From JAFAXD01 sp963760435 (GTDB lineage Bacteria > Pseudomonadota > Alphaproteobacteria > Rhizobiales > Xanthobacteraceae), in contig CAVXDE010000033.1 in the NCBI GenBank assembly GCA_963760435.1, positions 124,001-188,000 on the forward strand: a stretch of DNA of 64,000 nt, in the 5' to 3' direction. A program made the position numbers and the translations under genes. Shown piece after piece: positions 1-7,958 of the stretch. The notes under the pieces are model-generated. The model ran no database searches. It was not told the DNA's origin and saw only the letters and a list, made by a program, of their open reading frames with translations. Numbering within the stretch: the first letter of the stretch is position 1; each line of letters begins with the position of its first letter.

Positions 1-441
1 GTTGAACTGGTGCGGATACGACGTGATGCTGGGTGCGATATCGCGGTTGGGGGGCAGGTCGTTGATGAGCCGGATCTTCAGGGTTTCGCCCGGCTTCATG
101 CGCAGCGTCGGGGCGAGCCCGCCTTCGTAACTGCGCATGTAGAGGCGAAAGCCGCCGATGTCGCGATAGGCGTAGGCGCAGCGCAGGCGGGTTGCGAGCA
201 CACCGTTGGCCGAACGGCGGACCTCGGGCTCGATCAGCGGCTGGTCCATTGCCGGGACAACCGGCACGTTCGCTAGGCCGATCTCGGGCATGTGGACGTG
301 CGCACCGGCAGACTGCCCCACGACGGAGTGCTGCCCGAGTGCCAGCGTGCCGATCGCTACGCCGCCCTGTAGTAGGTGGCGGCGTGACAGATTCGGCCCA
401 AACCCGCGGCTCGTGCCGAAACGCCGCTGTTCTTTGGCCAT
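1..441 (-). CDS. Multicopper oxidase, N-terminal part (runs off window)
   Basis: The frame is open from the window edge to an ATG at 441, preceded by a good GGAGGG ribosome site; 147 codons are visible. The N-terminus has a twin-arginine-like signal (SRRHLLQGG followed by a hydrophobic run), suggesting export by the Tat route. The following residues, including LRMKPGETLKIRLINDLPPN, match the first cupredoxin domain of periplasmic multicopper oxidases (laccase/CueO class). The copper-binding His motifs lie beyond the edge, so activity cannot be judged. It sits downstream of the enolase-superfamily gene in the same direction, with a 111-nt gap. Confidence 0.75.
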   Translation of the reverse strand, partial: MAKEQRRFGTSRGFGPNLSRRHLLQGGVAIGTLALGQHSVVGQSAGAHVHMPEIGLANVPVVPAMDQPLIEPEVRRSANGVLATRLRCAYAYRDIGGFRLYMRSYEGGLAPTLRMKPGETLKIRLINDLPPNRDIAPSITSYPHQFN

Positions 442-552
442 AAGCCCTCCCCGTGAGATGCTCGGCCCCCGAGGCGGGAATAGCACATCGTCATACCGCC
501 GCCAAAAGTGCTCTCGCACGTCCGCGGGCGGAGGCACTTGCGTACAGATCGG

Positions 553-1728
553 TCAATTCACCCGATATAGCTTGATGAAATCCGCATCGAACGTCACCCC
601 GAAGCCGGGCGCGTTGGGCAATGTGTAGAAGCCATCTGCGATCGCGCCCCGGCCGATCACCATGCGATGAAAGATCGGATCGCGATCGGGATGATGCGTC
701 TCGACGTAGGTCCCGTTCTCCACCGCCGCCAGCAGGTGCGAGCCGACCACCGGTTCGCCGTGATGGCCCATCTCGACGCCGAAACATTGCGCCATGCGTG
801 CAACCCGCAGCCACACCGTCGGGCCGCCGCCCCAGCTGGCGTCGAGATTGCACACGTCGATCGCGCCGGCGACCATCAGGTCGCGGCAGCCCTCGGCGGT
901 GACCTCCGACTGGCCCGCGACGATCGGCAAACCGGTGATGGCGCGCAGCAGCGCCATGTCGCTCTTGTCATTACCCCAGTGACACGGCTCCTCGAACCAG
1001 CGCAGGTTCAGGCCCTGCGCGAGGCGCGCAAACTCGAGCGCGGTCGCGCGCGGCCAGCCGCGGTTCGCGTCGACACATAATATAAAGTCATCGCCGCCGG
1101 CCGCACGCGCCGCCGTGGTGCGCGCCGCATCCTCGGCCGGCGTCTGGCCGCCGACCTTGAACTTGCAGCCGGCCAGCCCGAGCGCGCGGTACTCCTCCAT
1201 CTCGCGCCCGTAATGCGCAGGCGTGAAGTTCTCTCCGTATTGGCCGCCGATGGCGATGATCGGCAGTTTGTCGCGCGCGCCGCCCCACAGAACGTAGAGC
1301 GGCAGGCCAGCAACCTTTCCCATCAGATCCCACAGCGCGCTGTCGACGCAGGCAATCGCCCGCACCGCCGCGTCCTTGTTGCGGCCGCCGCGGAACGTCG
1401 CCGGCCACATCTGCGCCCACAAGTGCTCGATCCGGCTCGGATCCTGGCCGATCAGCAAAGGTGCGAGCTCATTGTTGATGATCTCCACCATTTCACGCTG
1501 GATCGCGGCGGCGCCTTCGCCGTTCACGGCCTCGCCGATCGGACCGTGGTCCGTGTAGATGCGGGTGACCAGCGCGTTCTTCTGCGGAACGCTGTAGACG
1601 CTGCCGCGATAGTCGCGCGGCAGCTTGATGCTGAGTGCGATCACCTCGATCTTAGTGATCTTCAACCCGCGCGCCTGATACCGCGCGTGCTCGGCGCGCA
1701 CGCTCTTCATGGTGGCTTGCTTCGACAT
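553..1728 (-). CDS. Mandelate racemase/muconate lactonizing enzyme family protein
   Basis: This 391-residue protein has the two-domain enolase-superfamily layout: an N-terminal capping domain (about 24-140) and a TIM barrel. Visible catalytic residues are the K-x-K pair K189/K191 in CKFKVGG, metal ligands D220 (CVDAN), E246/E247 (WFEEP) and E275 (GQSE), and the terminal-strand H322/H323 with E325. The K-x-K plus late His arrangement is that of the mandelate racemase subgroup, which abstracts the alpha proton of carboxylate substrates such as sugar acids or mandelate-like acids. The substrate cannot be read from sequence. The start lies 9 nt after the Bug gene stop, so the two are probably co-transcribed and the Bug protein may bind the same or a related acid. 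Confidence 0.85.
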   Translation of the reverse strand: MSKQATMKSVRAEHARYQARGLKITKIEVIALSIKLPRDYRGSVYSVPQKNALVTRIYTDHGPIGEAVNGEGAAAIQREMVEIINNELAPLLIGQDPSRIEHLWAQMWPATFRGGRNKDAAVRAIACVDSALWDLMGKVAGLPLYVLWGGARDKLPIIAIGGQYGENFTPAHYGREMEEYRALGLAGCKFKVGGQTPAEDAARTTAARAAGGDDFILCVDANRGWPRATALEFARLAQGLNLRWFEEPCHWGNDKSDMALLRAITGLPIVAGQSEVTAEGCRDLMVAGAIDVCNLDASWGGGPTVWLRVARMAQCFGVEMGHHGEPVVGSHLLAAVENGTYVETHHPDRDPIFHRMVIGRGAIADGFYTLPNAPGFGVTFDADFIKLYRVN

Positions 1729-1737
1729 GTTGCAGCA

Positions 1738-2718
1738 TTACTCCGGTTGAATGCCCGCCGCCTTGACGATGGCGGCGATCGTATCCTTGTCCTGGCGCAC
1801 GCGCTTGCCCAAGGCCGGGCCGATCAGAAACTCTGGATCGTTGCCGGCCGCCATCAGGCGTTTGGTCAATTCCTGATCCGTCGTGCTCGCCGCGAGCGTG
1901 CTGATCAGCTTGTCGAGGATCTGGCGCGGCGTCGCCGCCGGAGCAAATAATCCAACCCAGCCGTTGAGCTCGACTCCCGGCACGCCTGCTTCCGCTGCGG
2001 TCGGCACATCCGGCAGCACGCGGGCGCGCTGCGCGCGCAGCACCGCGAGTGCGCGCAGCTTGCCGGCCTCGATATTCTGCAAGGTGTTGCCGATGGCGTC
2101 GAACATTACCTGGATGTGTCCGCCGATGAGATCATTGGTGGCCGGCGCGCCGCCGCGATAGGGAACATGCGTGAGAGGCGCGCCCGTATGTGCCACGAAC
2201 AACTCGCCGGCGAGGTGTTGCACCGTGCCGAAGCCGGACGACGCATAGGACACCTCGCCCTTGTGCGCCGTGGCGTATTGGACGAGCTCCTGGAGCGACT
2301 TCACCGGCAGCGCCGGGTTGACCACGACCACCTGCCCGCTCGATTTCACCGCCCAGATCGGCGCGAAATCGGCAATCGGGTCATAGGGCAGGGAACGATA
2401 GAGCGCTGGCGCGGTCGCCAGCGTCGAGCCGGTCGTGACCAGTAAGGTGTAGCCGTCAGGGGGCGACTTTGCGACGTAATTGGCGCCCAGCGTGCCGCCT
2501 GCACCGCTCTTGCTTTCGACCAGCACCGGCTGACCCAACGCCTTCTCCAACCGGTCGGCGATGAGCCGGCCGATCACGTCGACCGGCGATCCCGACGGGA
2601 ACGGATCGATGATGCGGATGGGTTGGTCGGGATAGGTTAGCTCTGCCGCACGCGCGGATGGCGCGGCGACGAATAGAAGCAGAGCGAGGAAACAGCAAAC
2701 GGAATGGTTACGGTGCAT
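1738..2718 (-). CDS. Bug-family tripartite tricarboxylate transporter substrate-binding protein
   Basis: About 326 residues with an N-terminal signal peptide (hydrophobic run ending at ARA). Hallmarks of the Bug (TctC-like) family are visible: a start near YPDQPIRIIDPFPSGSPVDV, VESKSGAGGTLGANYVAKSPPDGYTLL, and DVPTAAEAGVPGVELNGWVG. The protein would capture a carboxylated solute in the periplasm. No TctA/TctB membrane subunits occur in the window. ATG 2718 is chosen over the upstream TTG at 2727. It is the first gene of the minus-strand set leading into the enolase-superfamily gene. Confidence 0.88.
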   Translation of the reverse strand: MHRNHSVCCFLALLLFVAAPSARAAELTYPDQPIRIIDPFPSGSPVDVIGRLIADRLEKALGQPVLVESKSGAGGTLGANYVAKSPPDGYTLLVTTGSTLATAPALYRSLPYDPIADFAPIWAVKSSGQVVVVNPALPVKSLQELVQYATAHKGEVSYASSGFGTVQHLAGELFVAHTGAPLTHVPYRGGAPATNDLIGGHIQVMFDAIGNTLQNIEAGKLRALAVLRAQRARVLPDVPTAAEAGVPGVELNGWVGLFAPAATPRQILDKLISTLAASTTDQELTKRLMAAGNDPEFLIGPALGKRVRQDKDTIAAIVKAAGIQPE

Positions 2719-2823
2719 GGGGTGCAAGGCTAGAAAGGTGTCCCCACGATGTCATCGCGCGCGCAACGGAGCAAGCCCACCGGGCTTACTGCCTCTCCTG
2801 CGGTGGCGTTAAACGCGCGTCGC

Positions 2824-3090
2824 TCAGAACAAATAGCTCACCGCTATACGGCCGACCTGAACGTTGTAGCTGTTCCAGCCGTAGTTGACTGGGGCAGTCG
2901 CCAAGCCTGCCGCGCCAAACGGAACTGTCCCCGGGACAAAGGCTGCCGAGCCGCTCGCGGCATTGTTGACCTTGTAGTAGAGATGCTCGGCTCGCAGCAG
3001 GATGTTCGTCGTCGCGTGCCACTCCGCGCCACCGCCCACAACCCAACCGGCCTTTGTCGTGTTGAACGACGTGTTACTGAGCGGGGGCAG
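2824..3090 (-). pseudogene. C-terminal remnant of an Omp25/Omp31-like outer membrane beta-barrel
   Basis: Reading the minus strand gives KAGWVVGGGAEWHATTNILL followed by RAEHLYYKVNN and, at the end, NVQVGRIAVSYLF. These are the last strands and terminal aromatic residue of the rhizobial 8-stranded opacity-type porins. The frame has no start, signal peptide or N-terminal half, and the similarity stops near 3090, where a different remnant begins on the other strand. It is therefore a truncated gene. The family call rests on the terminal signature alone. Confidence 0.55.
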
Positions 3091-3482
3091 TCGCCGTGGC
3101 TGTGTACCTCCTACCTAATCCCAATCCCAGCGGGAATGTACGATTCAATGCAACCTGGGACATCGAAATCAATTATACTCAGCCCCTGGGCGACACGCCG
3201 TTCACGTTCAGATCCCTTGCGGTCATACATGGACAGAAAGGCTGTGGCGAACCCTGCGAACCGGCGGGGCCGGGTTTTCTACGGACGAACGAGTACCTGA
3301 CTCAACAGCAGCTCGTCTTCGATGTTGGCCAAGTGTTGTGGAACGAACCGCAACGCTCCGTGATCTTTGGAGCGTATCGCTGGTGGAAGAACAAATTTGG
3401 AATCAGCCCCAATCAGCCGTTTTTCTCAATTCCCGGCACCTTTGAAAGCGGCTGGTCAGGGGGGGCAGCAATGAAGTTCTGA
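3081..3482 (+). pseudogene. C-terminal part of an outer membrane channel (Tsx-like) protein
   Basis: The frame is open from a stop at 3078-3080, with GTG 3096 the only start. The residues NATWDIEINYTQPLGD, GFLRTNEYLTQQQLVFDVGQ and the final GWSGGAAMKF look like alternating beta-strands of an outer membrane barrel ending in phenylalanine, resembling Tsx/nucleoside-channel-like proteins. There is no signal peptide or N-terminal half, and no convincing ribosome site before GTG 3096. The piece abuts the oppositely oriented barrel remnant at about 3090, so it is most likely a deletion product rather than a working 128-residue gene. Confidence 0.5.
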
Positions 3483-3550
3483 ATAATCAGCTATTCCTTT
3501 TGGACAGCGCTGTCCCACTCGCGCTCCTCTTTGATAGAATTGTTTTTGCC

Positions 3551-3568
3551 TGACCGACTTGTCGGTCA
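3551..3568. promoter_or_regulatory. Perfect 8-bp inverted repeat, TetR-type operator candidate
   Basis: TGACCGACTTGTCGGTCA has two perfect 8-bp arms around TT, 20 bp before the DUF1330 start codon. Its size and sequence resemble operators of TetR regulators. No T-tract follows, so a terminator is less likely. No regulator gene is adjacent. Confidence 0.55.
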
Positions 3569-3588
3569 GCGATTAGCGGGGAGACACG

Positions 3589-3978
3589 ATGAGAACGCCG
3601 TATGTCGTCGCGTTATCAGTTTCAGCAGGTATGGTGCTTGGCGCAAGTGCAATTCAAGGCTTGCGAGCCCAGACAAAGCCGCCGGTTTATCAGATCTCCT
3701 TGGAAGACGTCTCAAATTCTGAGGCAATCGAGAAGGAGTACACTCCGCTGGCAAGCGCTGCGTCTCGAAAATACGGCAGTCGTCATATCGCGCACGGTTT
3801 TGCCGTGAGTATTGACGGGACACAGCCAAAAAATCGTCTGGTGATTATCAATCAATGGGATAGCTTGGAACAAATTCAGACTTGGTTTAACTCGCCCGAG
3901 TACCAGAAGGCGAGAGAGATCGGAAACAGATACGCTAGCTTCCAAATCATTGCGGTCGAGGGCCTTCCGACGCAATAG
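3589..3978 (+). CDS. DUF1330 domain-containing secreted protein
   Basis: This 129-residue protein begins with a signal peptide (hydrophobic run to about residue 27). The rest is a small ferredoxin-like alpha/beta domain of the DUF1330 family, recognisable from PVYQISLEDV, the central RLVIINQWDSLEQIQTWFNS, and the following EYQKAREIGNRYASFQIIAV. DUF1330 proteins resemble dimeric alpha-beta barrel proteins, but no reaction is established. GGGGAG lies before ATG 3589. It is a single-gene unit with a palindromic operator candidate upstream and a small hairpin downstream. Confidence 0.85.
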   Translation: MRTPYVVALSVSAGMVLGASAIQGLRAQTKPPVYQISLEDVSNSEAIEKEYTPLASAASRKYGSRHIAHGFAVSIDGTQPKNRLVIINQWDSLEQIQTWFNSPEYQKAREIGNRYASFQIIAVEGLPTQ

Positions 3979-3999
3979 ATTGTCGCCGGGTTACTGGGT

Positions 4000-4017
4000 T
4001 GCCCGCTTTCACGGGCA
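4000..4017. terminator. Short hairpin after the DUF1330 gene
   Basis: TGCCCG-CTTTCA-CGGGCA forms a 6-bp GC-rich stem 21 bp after the stop codon, followed by ATGACG rather than a T-tract. Such CGGGCAATGACG ends are also typical of dispersed palindromic repeats in this group, so it may be a repeat fragment rather than a terminator. Confidence 0.35.
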
Positions 4018-4155
4018 ATGACGCCGTGGGGAGGGGGTCGCCAAATCCATCCTCCCAACCTCACGATTTACAGCGCCGCGACACTGCGCAAATCTCAAAC
4101 AAAGCAAATTGATTTCATTGACCCTGCGGCGGTGCAGCATACTTTCTTGGACGGG

Positions 4156-4169
4156 CCTGACCGGTCAGG
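4156..4169. promoter_or_regulatory. Perfect palindrome upstream of the flavin monooxygenase gene
   Basis: CCTGACCGGTCAGG is a perfect 14-bp palindrome 38 bp before the start at 4208. It shares the TGACCG/CGGTCA half-site with the repeat before the DUF1330 gene, but with no central spacer. This is a candidate operator of an unlinked regulator. Confidence 0.45.
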
Positions 4170-4207
4170 ATCGCCTCACGGGCGCGTAAATAAGGGGAGC
4201 ATGAGCG

Positions 4208-5554
4208 ATGAGCACACCACGGCAACTGCGTCTCGGCGCGTTCATGCGGCCGGTCAGCATCCACACGGCGGCTTGGCGCTATCCGGGCGCCTTCCCGGAT
4301 GCGAACTTCAACTTCGCTCACATCAAGCGCTTCGCCCAGACGCTCGAGCGCGGCAAGTTCGACGCCTTCTTCATGGCCGACCATCTGGCCGTCCTTAACA
4401 TGCCGATGAGCGCGCTCAAGCACAGCGCCACGGTCACCTCCTTCGATCCGGCAACCTTGCTGCCTGCGCTTGCCGTGGTAACCGAGCATCTCGGACTGAT
4501 CGCGACCGGCTCGACCACGTTCGATGCGCCCTATCACGTGGCGCGCCGCTTTGCCTCGCTTGATCATCTCAGTGGCGGGCGTGCCGGCTGGAACGTCGTC
4601 ACCACCTCGAATCCGGATGCCGCGCTCAATTTCGGGCTCGATGAGCATATGGAGCACGATGAGCGCTACCGCCGCGCGCGCGAGTTCTTCGACGTTGTTA
4701 CCGGTCTGTGGGACAGCTGGGCTGATGATGCTTTTGTGCGCGACGTCGCGAACGGGCTCTATTTCGATCCCGATAAGCTGCACGTGCTCAATCACAAGGG
4801 CAAATATTACTCGGTGCGCGGCCCGCTCAACGTGGCGCGGCCGATCCAGGGCTGGCCGGTGATCGTGCAGGCCGGCGCGTCGGAAGCGGGTAAGCAGCTC
4901 GCGGCGGAAACCGCGGAAGCGGTGTTCACCGGTGTTGGCGGACTGGCCGAGGGCAAACGTTTCTATGCGGATGTGAAGGGTCGCATGGAAAAGGTCGGCC
5001 GCAACCCGGATCACTTGAAGATCTTGCCTGGATGCTTCGTGGTCGTCGGCGACTCGCGCGACGAGGCGCGCGAGAAACGCGCCCTGCTCGACAGCCTCGT
5101 GCACTACGATAGCGGCATCGCTTCGCTGTCGATTGGGCTTGGTCACGACGCATCGGGTTTTGATCCCGACGGGCCGCTTCCGGAAATTCCGCCGAGCAAT
5201 GCCAGCCAGAGCGCCCGCGACCGCATCGTTGCGACCGCGAAGCGCGACAATCTCACGGTCCGTCAGCTGGCGCAGCGCGCCGGAAGCTTCTCCGGCCTCG
5301 CCATGATGGGCACGGCGGACCAGATCGCCGATGAGATGGAGCAATGGCTCACCGAGCAAGGCTCCGACGGATTCAATATTATGTTTCCGTTCCTGCCGGC
5401 CGGGCTGGACGATTTCGTCGACAAGGTGGTGCCGGTGCTGCAACGGCGCGGGATCTTCCGCCGCGAGTACGAAGGCAAGACCTTGCGCGAGAACCTCGGG
5501 CTACCGCGCCCGCCGAACCGGTTCTTTACTGCGCAAGCGCACGCCGCGGAGTAG
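4208..5554 (+). CDS. LLM-class flavin-dependent monooxygenase, NtaA/SnaA/DszA family
   Basis: At 448 residues, with PVSIHTAAWRYPGAFPDANF near the start, FDAFFMADHLAVLN, DHLSGGRAGWNVVTTSN and EHDERYRRAREFFDVVTGLWDSW, this matches the FMNH2-dependent NtaA family (nitrilotriacetate monooxygenase component A and dibenzothiophene desulfurisation enzymes). Such enzymes use reduced flavin supplied by a separate reductase to cleave C-N or C-S bonds in small organics. No flavin reductase is adjacent. ATG 4208 keeps the family N-terminus. The ATG at 4201 is out of frame. Confidence 0.88.
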   Translation: MSTPRQLRLGAFMRPVSIHTAAWRYPGAFPDANFNFAHIKRFAQTLERGKFDAFFMADHLAVLNMPMSALKHSATVTSFDPATLLPALAVVTEHLGLIATGSTTFDAPYHVARRFASLDHLSGGRAGWNVVTTSNPDAALNFGLDEHMEHDERYRRAREFFDVVTGLWDSWADDAFVRDVANGLYFDPDKLHVLNHKGKYYSVRGPLNVARPIQGWPVIVQAGASEAGKQLAAETAEAVFTGVGGLAEGKRFYADVKGRMEKVGRNPDHLKILPGCFVVVGDSRDEAREKRALLDSLVHYDSGIASLSIGLGHDASGFDPDGPLPEIPPSNASQSARDRIVATAKRDNLTVRQLAQRAGSFSGLAMMGTADQIADEMEQWLTEQGSDGFNIMFPFLPAGLDDFVDKVVPVLQRRGIFRREYEGKTLRENLGLPRPPNRFFTAQAHAAE

Positions 5555-5595
5555 GGATTGGACCCTCATCGCTCCTCAGTACGAGGGCTGCAAAC

Positions 5596-5898
5596 TTACC
5601 GGTCGTTGTCGGCCGGGGGCTCGTCCATCTTGAAGCCCTTGAAAGCCCAGCCGGCGGCGGCACCGAACAGCAGCAGGGCGACAGGCGGGCCGAACAGCAG
5701 CACCGGGATGACCAGGAGGTCGCTCCCCCGGAACCCGCTCTCGGCGGTATTCATGATCAGGTAGATGACCCATCCCATGATCCAGGCCGCCGAGATCAGC
5801 AGCCAGATCCGCATCAATCCGCGCCGCCAGTTGATGGCCGGCGAGGGCTCATTGGTCTGAACCCGGAAGGGACGGCGGGGGACGCTGTAAAGCGGCAT
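5596..5898 (-). CDS. Small two-helix membrane protein
   Basis: About 100 residues starting MPLYSVPRRPF. Two strongly hydrophobic segments are visible: MRIWLLISAAWIMGWVIYLI and a second around VIPVLLFGPPVALLLFGAAA. A charged tail (KMDEPPADNDR) follows. A longer frame extends to 6177, but its upstream part is compositionally poor and lacks a ribosome site. A start at the internal MRIW methionine is also possible. No family was recognised. It is convergent with the flavin monooxygenase gene. Confidence 0.5.
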   Translation of the reverse strand: MPLYSVPRRPFRVQTNEPSPAINWRRGLMRIWLLISAAWIMGWVIYLIMNTAESGFRGSDLLVIPVLLFGPPVALLLFGAAAGWAFKGFKMDEPPADNDR

Positions 5899-6533
5899 CG
5901 GCAAGTTCCAACAGATGGGGGCTGACGATGATATCCCCAAAGCATGCAATTGCACACCTAGCATGACACATCCGCCGTGCGTTGTCGCTGCGGCGCGCTG
6001 ACAAATGTGTAAAGATCTGTTGCTGCCGTGGGGCGGGTACGCTGGCCTACGTAAAGTTCCCGAGTTGACAGATAAATTATAACTAATGTAATATATCTTT
6101 CTTTTGGTCGACGGCGCGTTGGGTCGGGCTATTTGACAACTGAATTCAGATTCCAGGCCGTCGTTTCTGCGTTTCATGTGGCTGCTCCGCGGGCGACGAC
6201 CCTGGCGGGAATGCGCCCGGCTCTCATCACTGCGGGAATGATGTCATCTATGCGGGCCATGCCATCTACGTGGAGACTGACATCAATGGCATAAGGCGAC
6301 ACCTATGCCTGGCGAGTGGCGCCGATTTAACATTCCTGCACCGATGCCTTGGGAACGTCATCTATGACCATCACGGCATGTATGGACAAAAACGTCATGT
6401 ATGGATGGCCCGCCGGCTTCGCGATAAATCGATCCCGGGTAGCGCACGGGTGCCGCCTTGGGCCATCGTTTCGATAGCCGGTATCGCGAGGACGCAGCAA
6501 CATAGATTTGCTGCACCGGACACGAATTTGTGA
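5899..6533. other. Gene-free stretch with no confident feature
   Basis: No frame here has a credible start, ribosome site and protein-like sequence. The part at 6100-6150 is AT-rich. From about 6225 a frame gives GNDVIYAG, which faintly recalls RTX calcium-binding repeats and would fit the secretion-related fragment that follows. The similarity is too short to call. TCATCTATG-like words recur several times. Confidence 0.4.
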
Positions 6534-6971
6534 ATGACTGCTGAGCAGAACCCCAGTTCCAACGATCCGGGACTGACCGTCCTGGTTGCGGTGCTGCGCT
6601 TCCAGGGCATCGGCACCGATCCCGAGCAGGTGCGCAACCGGATGGGCATGGCCGCCATCGGGAGAGCGAGCGGGACGGTCGTGAGCAACAGTGTCGGCGT
6701 GCTTGATGCCGGCAGCACGGCGAGCGCGTCGGTGCTGGGCGGCAGCTGGATGACGGTTGCCTCCGGCGGCGTTGGCCATGGCTACGACTCTCAGCGGCGT
6801 GCTGTTCGTATCCGGCACGACAATCGGAAGCAGATCAATGCTGGCGGTTACGATCTGGTCTCGTCGGGAGGCGTTGACATCGGCGCGCATATCAGAAGCG
6901 GCGGTGTCGAGGTGGTCTCTTCCGGTGGCGTGGCTAGCTCCGCAACTGCCACGCGCGACTGGTTGGTTTGA
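6534..6971 (+). pseudogene. Chimeric remnant: type I secretion ABC transporter N-terminus joined to AIDA-type repeats
   Basis: Residues 8-45 (DPGLTVLVAVLRFQGIGTDP then EQVRNRMG) resemble the N-terminal C39-like domain of type I secretion permease/ATPases. From residue about 48 the text changes to strand-loop-strand repeats of AIDA/autotransporter passengers (VVSNSVGVLDAGS, VASGGV, DLVSSGGVDIGAHI, GGVEVVSSGGVASSA). Between residues about 80 and 105 the repeat pattern moves to the next frame (ATTLSGVLFVSGTTIGS) and then back, so compensating frameshifts are present. No transporter membrane or ATPase part and no beta-barrel follow. It is best read as a decayed fusion. Confidence 0.55.
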
Positions 6972-6991
6972 CTCCGCCGAAGGAGGCCTCG

Positions 6992-7867
6992 ATGGCGAGC
7001 GGTACGATCACTTGGTTCTACGCGCAGCAACAGATCACACTTGGGTACGACCGCCTCGGAGAGGGCCCGTCGCTGTTGCTGCTGCCCGCGTTGAGCTCGA
7101 TCTCAACACGCCATGAGCTGCGTGGTTTGCAGGAGCGGCTTGCCCGCCGGTTTGCGACCATCGCCGTTGACTGGCCCGGGTTTGGCGATCAACCGCGGCC
7201 GCCTGTTGCGTGGCAACCGGACAGTTACGTTCAATATCTGCAGCATGTGTTGAGCGAGATCGCGCCCCATCCTTTCGCAACCGTGGCAGCCGGTCATGCC
7301 GCCGGCTACGCGTTGCGCGCCGCCGCCGATGTGCCACATGCGACTGGACGGCTCTGCCTGATCGCACCGACCTGGCGCGGTCCGCTGCCGACCATGATGA
7401 ATGGGCGGCGCGATCTCGGCGAACGCATTGCGCGCGCGGCTGAATTGCCCATCGTCGGACCGCTGCTCTACAGGCTCAATGTCAACCGCGCGAGCGTGCG
7501 CATGATGGCGCGCGGCCATGTCTATAGCGATCCGAACTGGCTCGCCGGTGAGCGATTGGCGCAGAAAATGGCCGTCGTAACCGCGCCCGGTGCATGGTCC
7601 GGATCGGTCCGCTTTGTCACGGGCATGCTCGATCCGATGCCGGACAGAAGCACGTTCCTGGATACCGCGCAGCGGGCGCAAGATCCGATTTTGGTGATTT
7701 ATGGTGCAGAGACACCGGCACGCTCCAAGGCTGAGATGCAAGAACTGGCGCGGTTCGCCCATGTCAAGCTCGTCGAGCTTCCTGCTGGTAAGCTTGCCCT
7801 GCATGAAGAGTTTCCTGATGCCGTCGCCGAGCAGATATTGGCGTTTGCGGACAAAGCCCTGATCTAA
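6992..7867 (+). CDS. Alpha/beta hydrolase-fold protein lacking the nucleophile serine
   Basis: This 291-residue protein has the alpha/beta hydrolase order: an oxyanion-type loop after LLLLPALSS, AVDWPGFGDQPRP, a nucleophile elbow near residue 103, DPILVIYG, and a late His in LALHEEFPDAVAEQI. The elbow reads G-H-A-A-G instead of G-x-S-x-G, so the usual catalytic serine is alanine. The protein may be a non-hydrolytic binding protein or may use another mechanism. ATG 6992 is set by a perfect AAGGAGG five bases upstream. The TTG at 6968 would overlap the preceding remnant. Confidence 0.8.
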   Translation: MASGTITWFYAQQQITLGYDRLGEGPSLLLLPALSSISTRHELRGLQERLARRFATIAVDWPGFGDQPRPPVAWQPDSYVQYLQHVLSEIAPHPFATVAAGHAAGYALRAAADVPHATGRLCLIAPTWRGPLPTMMNGRRDLGERIARAAELPIVGPLLYRLNVNRASVRMMARGHVYSDPNWLAGERLAQKMAVVTAPGAWSGSVRFVTGMLDPMPDRSTFLDTAQRAQDPILVIYGAETPARSKAEMQELARFAHVKLVELPAGKLALHEEFPDAVAEQILAFADKALI

Positions 7868-7921
7868 CAGGCCGTTTCCTGTTATTCTATGGCCCTCGCG
7901 CCCCGATCTTTGATCGGGCGC
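7866..7921. terminator. Two hairpins between the hydrolase and MetE-like genes
   Basis: AACAGG-CCGTTT-CCTGTT (7866-7883) overlaps the hydrolase stop codon and is followed by ATTCTAT. A second, GC-rich hairpin with an 11/10-nt stem (7898-7921, loop TTT, one bulged C) follows. Together they could end transcription of the hydrolase gene or lie in the MetE-like leader. Confidence 0.4.
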
Positions 7922-7958
7922 AATAGAAGCAGAAAACGTAAATGTGGGAGTGCCCAAC

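Noticed and set aside
4115..5443. Long 442-residue minus-strand frame opposite the flavin monooxygenase
   Set aside because: It is a GC-rich shadow frame with no protein-like hydrophobic pattern; the plus-strand gene has clear family motifs.
6200..6420. Recurring TCATCTATG words as a direct-repeat array
   Set aside because: Only a few imperfect copies at irregular spacing; not a CRISPR or tandem repeat.
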